NCBI GenBank assembly: GCA_054601695.1
Contig: BAAHQB010000134.1
Location: 372,001 to 436,000 of the forward strand
Reading direction: 5' to 3'
Length of the DNA stretch: 64,000 nucleotides
From: Amorphochlora amoebiformis
Lineage: Eukaryota > Cercozoa > Chlorarachniophyceae
Under the pieces are notes generated by a model. It had not been told where the DNA came from. It searched no databases and was given only the letters and a program-made list of their open reading frames with translations. The position numbers and the translations under genes were made by a program. Below, one piece after another: positions 1 to 56,981 of the stretch (positions are counted from its first letter, which is position 1; each line of letters starts with the position of its first letter).

Positions 1-119
1 AAATACATATATCAATATATGTAAGAATACATCGAAATGTAGAGATTCTATATATGTAAATATGTATTTATAGCGCATATGTATTTATATGTATGTAGAA
101 TATACGCGTTATTATATAT

Positions 120-151
<32 letters not shown>

Positions 152-152
152 G

Positions 153-204
153 CGAAATAGTCAAAAGGTTCCAACAGTGGGGTTCACACTCCTGAGAATG
201 GCGG

Positions 205-246
<42 letters not shown>

Positions 247-372
247 GTATACTATATTTATATATGTACGTCTACATGTATATATTTAAGCATATAATAT
301 ATATATATATATAATATATAATATTTGTATATATAAGGATAGGTATGTGTATGTTACATATATATATATATA

Positions 373-412
<40 letters not shown>

Positions 413-494
413 GATATGTACTGATATATTATGATTATTTGACATATATTCAAGAGGGAACAAGGGGATAAATACACTTATAGATACCTTGTAT

Positions 495-528
<34 letters not shown>

Positions 529-614
529 CATAGATATTTACATATTAGTATATTTAAATATGTATTTGTATATATACATATGTATTAATAGGTTAATATA
601 TTTATCTATGAATT

Positions 615-662
<48 letters not shown>

Positions 663-869
663 ATATATGCATATATACATTATAAATATATATTTATACA
701 TATATATATATATATATACATATATCTATATATATTATACATATATATGTAGACCTTCTTTATGATGGACTTAAGCGATAAATTAAGAAATATTTCGGGA
801 AAATCGCCCAAAAAGCCTCTATCTCACTATCTACGCTTTCGGTCCAAAAAGCGATGTCAGGAGAGTAAG

Positions 870-925
<56 letters not shown>

Positions 926-989
926 ATATATATGTATGCAGTATGTATATATTATAACTCGCTATAAGAGATGTTTGAAGAAGAGTGAG

Positions 990-1022
<33 letters not shown>

Positions 1023-1266
1023 GTATGTATATATATATTTATATATATATATATATATTACATTTATAATATATATATATATGTGTGTATATATATATAC
1101 ATGTAGATATATAGTATACATATAGAAAACCTCATATGCTATCATCAAATATACATACATACATACATATACATACATATACATACATATATATATATAT
1201 ATATACAAGCATATTTTATATGTACACATATGTATTTGTGTGTGTATATATATATATATAAAAACT

Positions 1267-1322
<56 letters not shown>

Positions 1323-1326
1323 TGTA

Positions 1327-1359
<33 letters not shown>

Positions 1360-1414
1360 AAATCAGTATCTCACTATTTGTGCTTCTGATCGAAAAGAGA
1401 CTTCATAAGAGTAC

Positions 1415-1467
<53 letters not shown>

Positions 1468-1539
1468 ATTCACCTATGTATACATATATATATATATATA
1501 TATCTATATGAAAAACCTCTTATTTTACTATGTATACAA

Positions 1540-1573
<34 letters not shown>

Positions 1574-1766
1574 GTTGTATACATACATCTAAATATATAT
1601 ATATATATATATGTATATATTTATTCAGAGGGAAAGACAGTAAATGTTAACAATTGGTAAGAAAAGCGATGTATATATATACATATATATATATATATAT
1701 AAATATATATATAATATATGTATTCAGAGGGAAAGACAGTAAATGTTAACAATGGTAAGAAAATTG

Positions 1767-1801
<35 letters not shown>

Positions 1802-1970
1802 TACATATATATATACATATGTATATACTTATTCAGAGGGAAAGACAGTAAATGTTAACAATGGTAAGAAAAGCGATAAGGGTCCCACGCGATGGTTTCG
1901 GTTTGGAAATACAGACGGAAACGAACCCAAAAATATCAAACTCCCCCAATGTTTGGTATCATACTATATG

Positions 1971-2002
<32 letters not shown>

Positions 2003-2100
2003 CATATATATATACATATGTGTGTATATGTATACAATGCATATGAATGTGTCTATAATGCATGTATGTGCGGTAGTTATGTATATGTATGTATGTATAT

Positions 2101-2150
<50 letters not shown>

Positions 2151-2184
2151 TGAAAGACAGTAAATGTTAACGTGTGTATATAAA

Positions 2185-2266
<82 letters not shown>

Positions 2267-2333
2267 TTATCATATGGATATACATATATGTTCTCAATGG
2301 TATAGAAAACTATATATATATATATATATACAC

Positions 2334-2365
<32 letters not shown>

Positions 2366-2703
2366 GTATACTTATATATACATATACCAATGCACATAAA
2401 TACGTATAAATGTAATGAATGTATACTATTTATATACATATATGTATGTGTAAGTAACATATACATATATGTATAAGTAACATTTATGTAAGTATATGTG
2501 TATATGATGTCTGTATCAAATATATCCATATTTAAAAATAATAATAATAATAATATATATATATATATATATATATGTAGTATATATGTGCATGATATTC
2601 ATATGCATATATATATATATACAAATATTATATACACATATATAAATATATATATATATATGTACACGTACTTACACACATACAAATAAATTTCTATCTG
2701 CGT

Positions 2704-2791
<88 letters not shown>

Positions 2792-3511
2792 TATTAATAT
2801 ATATATGTATATATATTATATTAATAAATATATATATATATGTGTATATATATAGTCACACGTATTAATGATGGGTGAGAAGACTCTAAAGGATCTTAGG
2901 TATACGTTATATATATATATATATATATATATCCATGTAAAATGAGATTATATTAATATATGCATATTATGCTGATATGTACATATAGATATGCACATAT
3001 GTCGATTAATATCCATGTGAAATGAAATAAGATATATTAATATATATGCATATTATGTTAATATATACATATAGATATGCACAAATATCGATATTAATAT
3101 CCATGTGAAATGAGACTATATATACATATTATATCAATATATATATGTATATGTATATGCACATGTATCGATTAATATCCATGTGAAATAAGATTATATT
3201 AGTATATATGCATATTATGCTGATATGTACATATAGATATGCACATATGTCGATTAATATCCATGTGAAATGAGATTACATATACATATTATATTAATAT
3301 ATACATATACATATGCACATATATCGATTCATATCCACGTGAAATAAGATTATATTTAATATATATGCATATTATGCTGATATTTACATATAGATATGCA
3401 CATATATCGATTAATGTCCATGTGAAATGAGACTATATATACATATTATATTAATATATACATATAGATATGCACATATATCGATTAATATCCACGTGAA
3501 ATAAGATTATA

Positions 3512-3552
<41 letters not shown>

Positions 3553-4133
3553 TATTATGCTGATATGTACATATAGAGAGAGACATATATCGATTCATGT
3601 CCATGTGAAATGAGACTATATATACATATTATATTAATATATACATATAGATATGCACATATATCGATTAATATCCATGTGAAATAAGATATATTAATAT
3701 ATATGCATATATTATGCTGATATGTACATATAGATATGCACATATGTCGATTAATGTCCATGTGAAATGAGACTATATATACATATTATATTAATATATA
3801 CATATAGATATGCACATATATCGATTAATATCCACGTGAAATAAGATTATATTTAATATATATATATATATATATATATGCATATATTATGCTGATATGT
3901 ACATATAGAGAGAGACATATATCGATTCATGTCCATGTGAAATGAGACTATATATACATATTATATTAATATATACATATAGATATGCACATATATCGAT
4001 TAATATCCATGTGAAATAAGATATATTAATATATATGCATATATTATGCTGATATGTACATATAGAGAGAGACATATATCGATTAATGTCCATGTGAAAT
4101 GAGACTATATATACATATCTTAAAATATATATT

Positions 4134-4170
<37 letters not shown>

Positions 4171-4201
4171 ATATATCCAGAAATGATCTGTACCATACTT
4201 G

Positions 4202-4254
<53 letters not shown>

Positions 4255-4255
4255 G

Positions 4256-4286
<31 letters not shown>

Positions 4287-4326
4287 TTAATATGTCAACC
4301 TGCAAATGAGCTCATATCACCCATAG

Positions 4327-4371
<45 letters not shown>

Positions 4372-4488
4372 GTGTAACAAGTTATTATACATGAATATAT
4401 TCATATAATATATGGATGCAGACATATATCTCTCAAAAACAATTATACATGTATATATTCATATAATACAAAACGATTATACATATAA

Positions 4489-4521
<33 letters not shown>

Positions 4522-4619
4522 TTGTATACATTCATATAATATATAGATGCAGACCTATATATCTAAAAAACGATTATACATGTATGTATTTATGTAATAC
4601 AAAACGATTATGCATGTAA

Positions 4620-4660
<41 letters not shown>

Positions 4661-4792
4661 CATATACATATATATATATATATATATTCAAATGATATCT
4701 AGATGCAGACCTATATCTCTGAAGAACGATTATATATGTATATATTCATATAATATACATATACATATATATATATATATATATATTTATAC

Positions 4793-4825
<33 letters not shown>

Positions 4826-5013
4826 TTCAAATGATATCTAGATGCAGACCTATATCTCTGAAGAACGATTATATATGTATATATTCAAATAATATAAAAC
4901 AATTATACATATATGTATATATAGATACATATATATGTGTATATATATATATATATATATGTATATATTCATATAATATATAGATGTAGACCTATATCTC
5001 TGAAAAACGATTA

Positions 5014-5052
<39 letters not shown>

Positions 5053-5652
5053 TTATATATGTATATATATTACATATTCATATAATATATAGATGTAGAC
5101 CTACATCTCTCCAAAACGAGTTACATATACTTATAACATATAGATGTAGACCTATATATATACACATACATATTTATATTACACACACTTATAATGTATA
5201 GATGTAGACCTATATCTCTGCAAAACGAGTTACACATACATACACATACATACATATATATGTACATGTATGTGTATTTATACATATATACACATATACA
5301 TATATATATATATATATTCATATAATATATATAGATGTAGACCTATATCTCTGCAAAACGAGTTATATATATATATATACATACATACACATACATATAT
5401 TTATATATACATATATATATATATATATTATATATGTATATATATATATATTCATATAATATATAGATGTAGACCTATATCTCTGAAAAACGAGTTATAT
5501 ATACTTCAAATGGTTGCAAGGGCTTCTACTTACGCCTTAAAGAGGTAATATATATGAATATATATATATATATATATGCATATATATATTATATATATAT
5601 ATATAGTTATATATGTGTGCATGACACCTAGGCGTGTTATTAGGGGGGCTAA

Positions 5653-5709
<57 letters not shown>

Positions 5710-5759
5710 CTAAGATACATAAATCAAGAACTGTCTGCATGCACGTATGCTAATAAATT

Positions 5760-5816
<57 letters not shown>

Positions 5817-5897
5817 TATATATACATATACATATATGTATAATTAAGATGTATGTATATATGTGTATTCACACACGTACATACATATACGTATATT

Positions 5898-5941
<44 letters not shown>

Positions 5942-6809
5942 TATTACGCACAATATATATATACATATATATATTACTATACATATATATATATATATAC
6001 AATACAGGTATCCCACAAGCTTAGAAGACGACAGAAAAATAAAATGTCGTATGCATTCTGATGCACGTGTCAATCCCAAACACTTATTCGCGCTCAGGTT
6101 CTTAAATTTCTCGGCGATTTTCCCTCTATTTTTCGGCTTTTTTTTTCCGGTGACTTTTCTACTATTTCTCCGTTGGTTTTTTGGGGGGGGAATGTTGCTC
6201 ATTTCTCCGAAGATTTTTTCGGTTTTAGAGATTTGTTTTTTTTGAGGGGATATAAAAAGGATATTTTGGGACCTCTTTTGTTTTTCGGTTTGTTAAGTAT
6301 AATATACATGTATACAATATATGTATATATATATATATATGTATGAATCGATACATCTAGATATATATATACATATATATATATATGTTATATATATATT
6401 ATATATATATATTATATATATATATATATATGTTATGTATATATTATATATATATATATATATAACAGGTTACGAATGGGGGAAAAGAGAGTCCTTAAAT
6501 GGCATATAGACTTGGAGGCCTTTGCTAGACGGTATATACAATATATACATGTATGTATATATGTATATATATATATTATATGTATATGTAAATATATTAT
6601 ATATATATATATATATAATATTACACGTACATATATATATATATATATATGTGAATATACACGTACGTACTAGTCATATATGTTAAATACGTACATTTGT
6701 GTATTTCTATAATCAGATGCGTTTCCGCTAAGACAATACACAATCTCACCGGTAGCTTCTGTGTGTACGTAATGTATTATATATCATGTATATTTATATG
6801 TTTTTGTGT

Positions 6810-6863
<54 letters not shown>

Positions 6864-6954
6864 ACATCTATATATATATTTGCACATATGTATTTGTATA
6901 TAAAGGTAACATATACATATGTATTTTTAAGATACACATAAACATATATTTATA

Positions 6955-7007
<53 letters not shown>

Positions 7008-7082
7008 AAGTAAACGTGTATAATATCATTCACATAAACACATGTTTTCAACAAAAATATAGTTTTATTATAGATGACATGC

Positions 7083-7120
<38 letters not shown>

Positions 7121-7170
7121 TATATATGATAGAGTAAGCTACTTTTTGATTTGTAAATATTTATATATAC

Positions 7171-7233
<63 letters not shown>

Positions 7234-7312
7234 ACTACATACATATTTTATGATATATATAGGTGTGTGTAACAAGCTACCATGGCATTTTTTTCAAATA
7301 CAAAATACTACA

Positions 7313-7347
<35 letters not shown>

Positions 7348-7603
7348 CTACAGTATATCAATGATACATACTATGATGTACTAATATATATATACAATAC
7401 ACATGTATGTTATTACATGTACTAATCATTCAAACATATACTACGTATCACACGCAATATTATCAGACGAAAAGCTTGTGAAGTCGGAGGAAATCTTCTC
7501 GAAGAGCAGCTCAGCCCGAAAATATTTCCATTGTGTTTTAAAACCGCTCCTAGTTATAGAAGAAAAGCGTAGATCACTCGGTTCCACTAGTTCTAGAGCT
7601 TAA
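153..7603 (+). CDS. SET-domain / Rubisco LSMT-like protein lysine methyltransferase, 3' part of gene (5' end outside window)
   Basis: Ten exons fit in one frame: 153-203, 455-490, 753-864, 1837-1955, 2856-2899, 5473-5544, 6008-6097, 6469-6531, 6717-6751, 7467-7603 (759 nt, 252 residues plus TAA). Exons 5473-6531 give [11 protein letters not shown], then RYPTSLEDD and [12 protein letters not shown]. That is the helical substrate-binding domain that follows the SET fold in Rubisco LSMT and SETD3-like enzymes (pattern NEL...YPT.LEDD...LR.GEKR.L). Family members transfer methyl groups from SAM to lysine or histidine of a protein; the target here is unknown. The SET core itself is not recognisable in the window and presumably lies upstream. 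The first three exons (VPTVGFTLL..., MMDLSDKLR...) are assigned only from splice sites and phase. The C-terminus ([14 protein letters not shown]...) is charged and not recognised. Convergent with the hydrolase gene. Domain call fairly sure; exact 5' exons uncertain. Confidence 0.6.
953..1530 (+). repeat. Degenerate downstream copies of the 3' edge of exon 753-864
   Basis: The end of exon 753-864 (CCTCTATCTCACTATC, then AAAAAGCGATGTCAGGAGA plus gtaagt) recurs in degraded form at about 955-990, 1126-1145, 1354-1413 and 1509-1533. The 1354 copy is the clearest (TATCTCACTATTTGTGCTT, then an AGAGTACG donor-like end). Copies are on the same strand and are separated by (TA)n. Confidence 0.55.
1627..2310 (+). 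repeat. Partial copies of exon 1837-1955 on both sides
   Basis: Copies of the acceptor plus exon start (attcag then AGGGAAAGACAGTAAATG) lie at about 1625-1670 and 1724-1765, each breaking into (TA)n. The complete exon is the third copy, at 1837. Shorter remnants of the same piece occur downstream at about 2153-2172 and 2293-2310. Confidence 0.7.
2930..4110 (+). repeat. Tandem array of 15 units, 75-105 bp, with alternating subtypes
   Basis: The core CCATGTGAAAT (or CCACGTGAAAT) recurs 15 times, at about 2932, 3012, 3101, 3179, 3259, 3336, 3418, 3493, 3600, 3677, 3756, 3831, 3931, 4007 and 4090. A-type units contain GCATATTATGCTGATATG and B-type units contain GAGACTATATATACAT. They alternate, giving a higher-order unit near 155-180 bp. 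The array fills the first part of the intron after exon 2856-2899. It carries no coding signal, though its core loosely resembles that exon. Confidence 0.85.
4410..5472 (+). repeat. Nine truncated acceptor-side copies of exon 5473-5544
   Basis: The segment gatgtag followed by ACCTATATCTCTGAAAAAC occurs at about 4416, 4546, 4700, 4838, 4983, 5091, 5141, 5201 and 5333, spaced 50-150 bp by (TA)n. Each copy runs 20-40 nt and stops. Only the tenth (5473) continues into the full exon and a gtaata donor. The copies grow more like the real exon towards it: 'gatgcag' and 'gattata' variants on the left, 'gatgtag' and 'gagttat' variants on the right. Confidence 0.85.
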
Positions 7604-8211
7604 GCTTAGCATATCATACGGTAGAGTGTCAATTTTTAATCAAACTCTTTGTGATAACAATTATCTGGCACTATTTTTACGGCCGTTGTCACTACAAACA
7701 TCTCGACCAGGCGATGGTAATGTCATGCTAATATGGTCCTAGCTAGCAAGTTCTAGCAATAGTGCAAAACAACAAACCCGCAACGGGTACTGCATGAGGT
7801 AAGATACTAACATGGTCGACGCTTTACACAATCTAGACAAGGTTCGGTATAAGATAAATTCTAGAAAATTGTAATAACTTACATGTAACACGCTAGCTCT
7901 TCGAGATCTAGAGGTCACGGAGAAAATTAAACAGGATAAATGCCGAATCTACAGACTATGAGCCCTCTCATAAAATCCTGCGTCGCGGCCTCCCCTAACT
8001 GTAGTAGTAGTAATACTACTACTACTAGTAGACAAGAGAGTAGTACTTCCATATCTCCACTCTCTCTCTCTAAGCACCTCTTTGGCTAAGGCAATATTAC
8101 CTTAAAAAACCAAAGTACATCGAGTACTCAGTAGCACTCAGTCTCCTCATCTCGAGTGCTCAGTACTTCGAAAAGTACTCGATGCAGAGCTAATTTACTG
8201 CACGAAAAACC
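7604..8211. other. Intergenic spacer between convergent genes, with two inverted repeats
   Basis: This is about 600 bp of non-repetitive sequence between two stop codons facing each other. I see no coding frame. It contains a GTAGTAGTAGT / ACTACTACTAC hairpin at 8001-8026 and a larger imperfect hairpin at 8118-8184. Presumably it holds both 3' ends. Confidence 0.6.
8118..8184. terminator. Imperfect 67-nt inverted repeat between convergent 3' ends
   Basis: Arms CATCGAGTAC (8118-8127) and GTACTCGATG (8175-8184) are perfect complements. Inside them AGCACTC (8133-8139) pairs with GAGTGCT (8154-8160). A role in 3' end formation or as a structured RNA is only inferred from position. Confidence 0.35.
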
Positions 8212-9073
8212 TTAATACTTTCCGGTTTTGATGTCAGCCATTGTCAGCGACGAGGAATTCCCCCTGAGGGAGTCAATAAGCATCCACTCCAGTGCTCGCG
8301 CCGGCGACAGCAGCTTGCAGTAGTGGAACCCGGCATCACACGGCAGGAGCTTCTCTTCGCCGCACGGATAGATGTTGTGGTTCTCGGATCCGAAAAAGAT
8401 AGACTGGACGGCGACGTTGCCGTCCTTGTCTTCACTGTAGCGAATCGGGTCGTAGATCCAGCACGGTCCGGCGGCGCAGGTGCCCATGTCTGCCCCAACG
8501 ACGAGCTTCTGGCCGCGCTTTTCGTAGCGCTCCGCGGCTGCTTTCGGGAGGCGAGCGAGCGCCCAGTCGAGGGCCATGGAGTTGATCTTGGCACATAGGT
8601 CTTGCTTACCTCCCTGGGATATCGGCTTGTCCTCCTTGGCGTAGCTCGCGTTCGCTACACCAGAGGCGTGGAGAATCGCCTGACGGGACTTCAACTTAGC
8701 TCGGAGCTCGAAGGCCGAGACATAAGTGAACCCGGTGTCAAAGGGTAAGGGATTGTAGATCTGTTGGGTGACCGTCGTGATGTTAAGGGTGCAGCCGACG
8801 GGAGACGGGCAGAGGGAGGGTGAGTAGCCGTTTCCCGGGTTCGCAGTGTTGTCTGGATTGCCATGGATGTGTGGGAGGTGGCATGAGGGAAGTTCCTCTG
8901 TGACTTTGTGGCTGGAGTCGGTGACTTGGAGGGTTAGGCCTTGGATGTCGTCGACAAGTACCTGGGGGTTAGAGGATGTTTTTAGGTATGTGTGGATGTA
9001 GATGTGATGATGATGAGTGCAATGATGACACCAATGACAATGACAGTGCAGTTATAATCATTGCACGCACATA

Positions 9074-9116
<43 letters not shown>

Positions 9117-9127
9117 ACACATACACA

Positions 9128-9184
<57 letters not shown>

Positions 9185-9448
9185 TACACACATACACATA
9201 TATAACACACACACACATTTACACATACATATATGTATATACACATATACACATATATACACATACACACATTATATACATATATATACACACACAAATA
9301 CACTTGCATGACATATGTATTTATACTAAAACAAATAAAAATGTCTGTTCTTATATGTGTATACATTATTTAGTAATATATCTTGTATATTACAATCAGA
9401 CATACAGTATATATATATATATATATATATAGATAATATAATATATAT

Positions 9449-9522
<74 letters not shown>

Positions 9523-9713
9523 TATGTATGTTTGTAGGTATGACAAATGTAACATAACACATATATATACATACATATGTGTATATACATATATGTATGT
9601 GTGTATATATATGTGTATATGTGTATATATATATACATATATATATGTATATTTATAGGTATGACATATGTATGTGTAATAATACTACTCTTATACACAC
9701 ACACGCACTTATA

Positions 9714-9757
<44 letters not shown>

Positions 9758-10035
9758 TGTATGTGTGTGTGTGCATGTATATGTGTGTGTGTGTGCATGT
9801 GTATATGTGTGTATGTTTATACACACATGTGTACATAATACACTATACACACATACACATATACACATATATATACACACGTATATACGAACACACATGT
9901 AAATAAATAATACATATATGCACACATGAATAAACATATACACATTCATGTACATGTATATTACATATGTGTACAGATATAACATATGTATACGTATATG
10001 ATTATAATGAATATGTATATTATATGTCTGTCTGT

Positions 10036-10097
<62 letters not shown>

Positions 10098-10245
10098 ATA
10101 TATATGTGTGTGTACATATGTACATTTATGCGTATGTATATAAATCATCTATTATAATACGTATACACACATATACATATACACATATATATATTATTTA
10201 TATATATGTGTGTATATGTGTATACATATGATATATATATGCATC

Positions 10246-10299
<54 letters not shown>

Positions 10300-11330
10300 C
10301 ACCACATATCATGTAAACATATATAAAAACCCACCTTTTGAGCAAAGTTCGTCCAAGGCGTACCCCCGGTACAGGTCGAATTGCTAACACACGTCCCGTA
10401 CTCACTATACCCATACTCATCCTTTGACTCGCAGAAGCATGGAGGCAGAAAGTTATTGTATGCTTCCATCTCCAACGATTTGACGATGTGCGAAACGAAA
10501 CTAGTGGCCATCTCCACTCCGAGCTCCACATCTGCCCAGGCCGCCTCGGAACCCCGCCCACCGCGTGTCGCCATCATGAACGGGGCCACCGCAGCAGCCA
10601 CCAGCGAATGAGCGTACTCAGACGATATTTCGGGTTTGAGGTCGTTGAGCTTGACGAAAAACGGAGGCTCGCCCGACGCAAACTGCATGTGCGTCATGCC
10701 AGGGATAACCGCCACCGGGAAGTGCCGGGCTGTTTGGGAGAACGGGGCAGGATCCATTGTGATTTGAGTGTGAAGGGCCTCGGCGATGCGTGTGAGGCGA
10801 CAGAGGCCGTCGAGCTCGGCACCGATGGTCAGCGTTGGCACGGGGAAGTCATAGATCGGTCCTCCGTTCTGCTCCGATATACCCGTCCGGAACTTGCGCT
10901 GGAGGAAGGACCCCATGAGAATCAAGCCCCGTGCCGTTGTGTTTGCATTTTCAAGAACGTAGTCAGGCATGAGCGAGCCACCGAGCGAGTGGCCGCCGTA
11001 AAAGAAATCTTCTTCTGTTGCTGTCATCCCCATCGACTTCATTCGGCTCTTGGCACGCGCGATTCCCTCCTTCAAACACGTAGGAATCGCGGCGGCATCG
11101 AAAGGACACTTGGGAACTGCAATCCATAGAGGGAAAGGGACCACATCTTGAATCGCCTGCGCCAGCGGAAGGTAAGCCTGAGGCGATATGGAGGCTCCCT
11201 GGCCGTAGAAAAGGGCCGCTTCGGGCCCTATTTTCGCACTGACAGGCGGAACAACTAGATCATCGATGTCAGAGTGAAACGAGAGGACAAGAGGGATAGC
11301 TAGGGCGGAGATCCAAGAGCCAGGGGACAT
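8212..11330 (-). CDS. Probable secreted alpha/beta-hydrolase (chlorophyllase/dienelactone-hydrolase-like) with a Cys-rich C-terminal region
   Basis: Two exons, complement(10335-11330) and complement(8212-8961), join in phase to give 581 residues. Start chosen: ATG at 11330, because [18 protein letters not shown] is a typical signal peptide; an in-frame TTG lies only 18 nt upstream. The N-terminal half has the nucleophile elbow GGHSLGG, a strand followed by Asp ([10 protein letters not shown]) and a late His ([10 protein letters not shown]), so a Ser-Asp-His triad is visible. This arrangement resembles chlorophyllase-type hydrolases, but the substrate cannot be read from sequence. The C-terminal 250 residues (including [12 protein letters not shown] and [16 protein letters not shown]) have many cysteines, which suits a secreted protein; I do not recognise this part. 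The coding sequence is GC-rich next to its TA/CA-repeat intron. Divergent from VPS35. Confidence 0.75.
8962..10334 (-). repeat. TA/CA microsatellite intron of the hydrolase gene
   Basis: 1,373 nt of (TA)n, (CA)n and mixed TATG/TACA repeat. The sense-strand donor is AAG|gtgggt and the acceptor is taacccccag, which is a normal acceptor. It contains no exon-like island. Confidence 0.85.
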
Positions 11331-11836
11331 GACTTTGTCGCACAGCAATGTAGGGGAGAAAGCGGCCCACGTCCACGTGGATGATGGGTATAAAGCGTGA
11401 CTACGCTACCTGATCACACTGTTTGGGACGTGACATTGTGCTGAATCACATATTTCGAATTGTCAGGAGCAGTGGCCGATGGAGGTGATTAGACTACAAC
11501 AGAAAGAGACAGATTCCTCTTTCCAGGGGACCCTTTCTTCCCTTTATTCGAACGGGTTTACCGGTACAGGTCGATATTGACAGAAATTGAGGTCAATTTG
11601 CGCGGCGGGGGAAAGGAGGGGGGAAGCGACGGTGGGAAGGGTTGGAAGCTCCGCGAAGGTTGTAAATCTGAGTCTTGATTACATGTTTAACAGCGTTCCA
11701 AGAGCTCCAAGCCATCGAATTCTCCGATATTGGTGACTCCTTCAAGAAATATCTTTTCCTATTTTCCTTTTTATTGTCAGATAACTAAGTCGCGCGGTCT
11801 GTACCAAATTTCCGAGATGCTTGAACATGTTCGGAT
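11331..11836. promoter_or_regulatory. Divergent promoter region between hydrolase (-) and VPS35 (+)
   Basis: About 500 bp of unique sequence of mixed composition between two outward-reading genes. I see no open frame with splice support and no recognisable motif beyond G-rich stretches near 11605-11640. Confidence 0.45.
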
Positions 11837-55439
<43,603 letters not shown>

Positions 55440-55550
55440 CATCTACAAAAGAAACGCATATGTGTGTATGTGTATTATATATGTGTGTAAATATATGTAT
55501 GTGTGTATAGGTAACTATCTGGTCTGGAAAGAAGTGCATATGTGTATGTG

Positions 55551-55588
<38 letters not shown>

Positions 55589-55648
55589 AAATATATGTAT
55601 ATATATGTATATGTGTGTATTTAGTTTTATGTATAAATTGATGATGTC

Positions 55649-55701
<53 letters not shown>

Positions 55702-55768
55702 GTATACATATATATATATATATATAAGTTTTGTGTATATATTTATGATCTGAGATGCATACATGTAC

Positions 55769-55858
<90 letters not shown>

Positions 55859-55885
55859 CTAGTATATATACACTTCATACAATGC

Positions 55886-55924
<39 letters not shown>

Positions 55925-56435
55925 TAGATATGTATATATATATATATATATATATCACGGTCTTAGGACTTGATGGGCACATCAAGATATACAAGCACAG
56001 TCCTGGTACTGACGCGGCCAAACAAAATTAATTTAATTAAATCAATATTCCGAGTAATCATTAATGGCTTAGAGATGACCTATGATCATCATGATTGTAT
56101 ATATATATATTTTTATATCATTGAATATAAAAAATATATCTCCTAACTAGTACGTCTGCCATTTAGTATATCATCCCGTGTATCTCTAGGTACTTACTAG
56201 ACTTATTGTGATATTCGAGTAGGTCTAGAGGTGCATGTGTCGGGATGTATCAGTGAATTTATTATCGTCGTACTCTATATATAGTATATAGTATCATGAT
56301 ATAATATGTATGAAAAAATATATTTATACAATATGTATCTAGTGTGTGTGTATATGTATATGTATATATATATAATACATACACATACACATATACACGT
56401 GTGTATACATATGCATATATTATATATAGGCCATG

Positions 56436-56478
<43 letters not shown>

Positions 56479-56780
56479 TCTATTTAAATAAAAAAATCAG
56501 TGGCAATAAATAGGTGTGTACATTTATCTAGATTTATTTGTGTGTACATCTTAAATACGTTTAAGTTTTTCTAAGCATAATATGGACATATTGTAATATT
56601 TTACACCATTTTCACATCATGATATACTGCACAGTTTTTTATATTTTTATATATTATCTAGAATATGTACATGTGTATATGTGTGTAATATGAATATGTA
56701 TATGTGGGTGTACATGTGTGTGTGCGTGTGTGTGTAAAAAAAATCTGTACGTAAAATTTTTGTATGTGTGGATATTAAGT

Positions 56781-56823
<43 letters not shown>

Positions 56824-56826
56824 TTG

Positions 56827-56867
<41 letters not shown>

Positions 56868-56981
56868 AATATATTAAAGAGTTATACAGCGTGTTGCTAC
56901 TCTGATAACATAAATACACGCATCTGACTGAGCCGCCCGACTTACTGTTCGCGAACATCAGCCCAGATCGATCGCGTCATC
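55440..56981. other. Intergenic region between convergent VPS35 and PSMA1
   Basis: TA/TG microsatellites occupy most of 55440-55950 and 56280-56870. There are two unique stretches, 55955-56280 and 56490-56720. I find no spliced frame. A small perfect hairpin (CTTGATG GGCA CATCAAG, 55969-55986) lies in the first unique stretch. Confidence 0.55.

Noticed and set aside
153-203. VPTVGF resembles the switch I region of Arf/Arl GTPases
   Set aside because: No WDxGG follows in the next islands, and downstream exons are clearly LSMT-like; a chance six-residue match.
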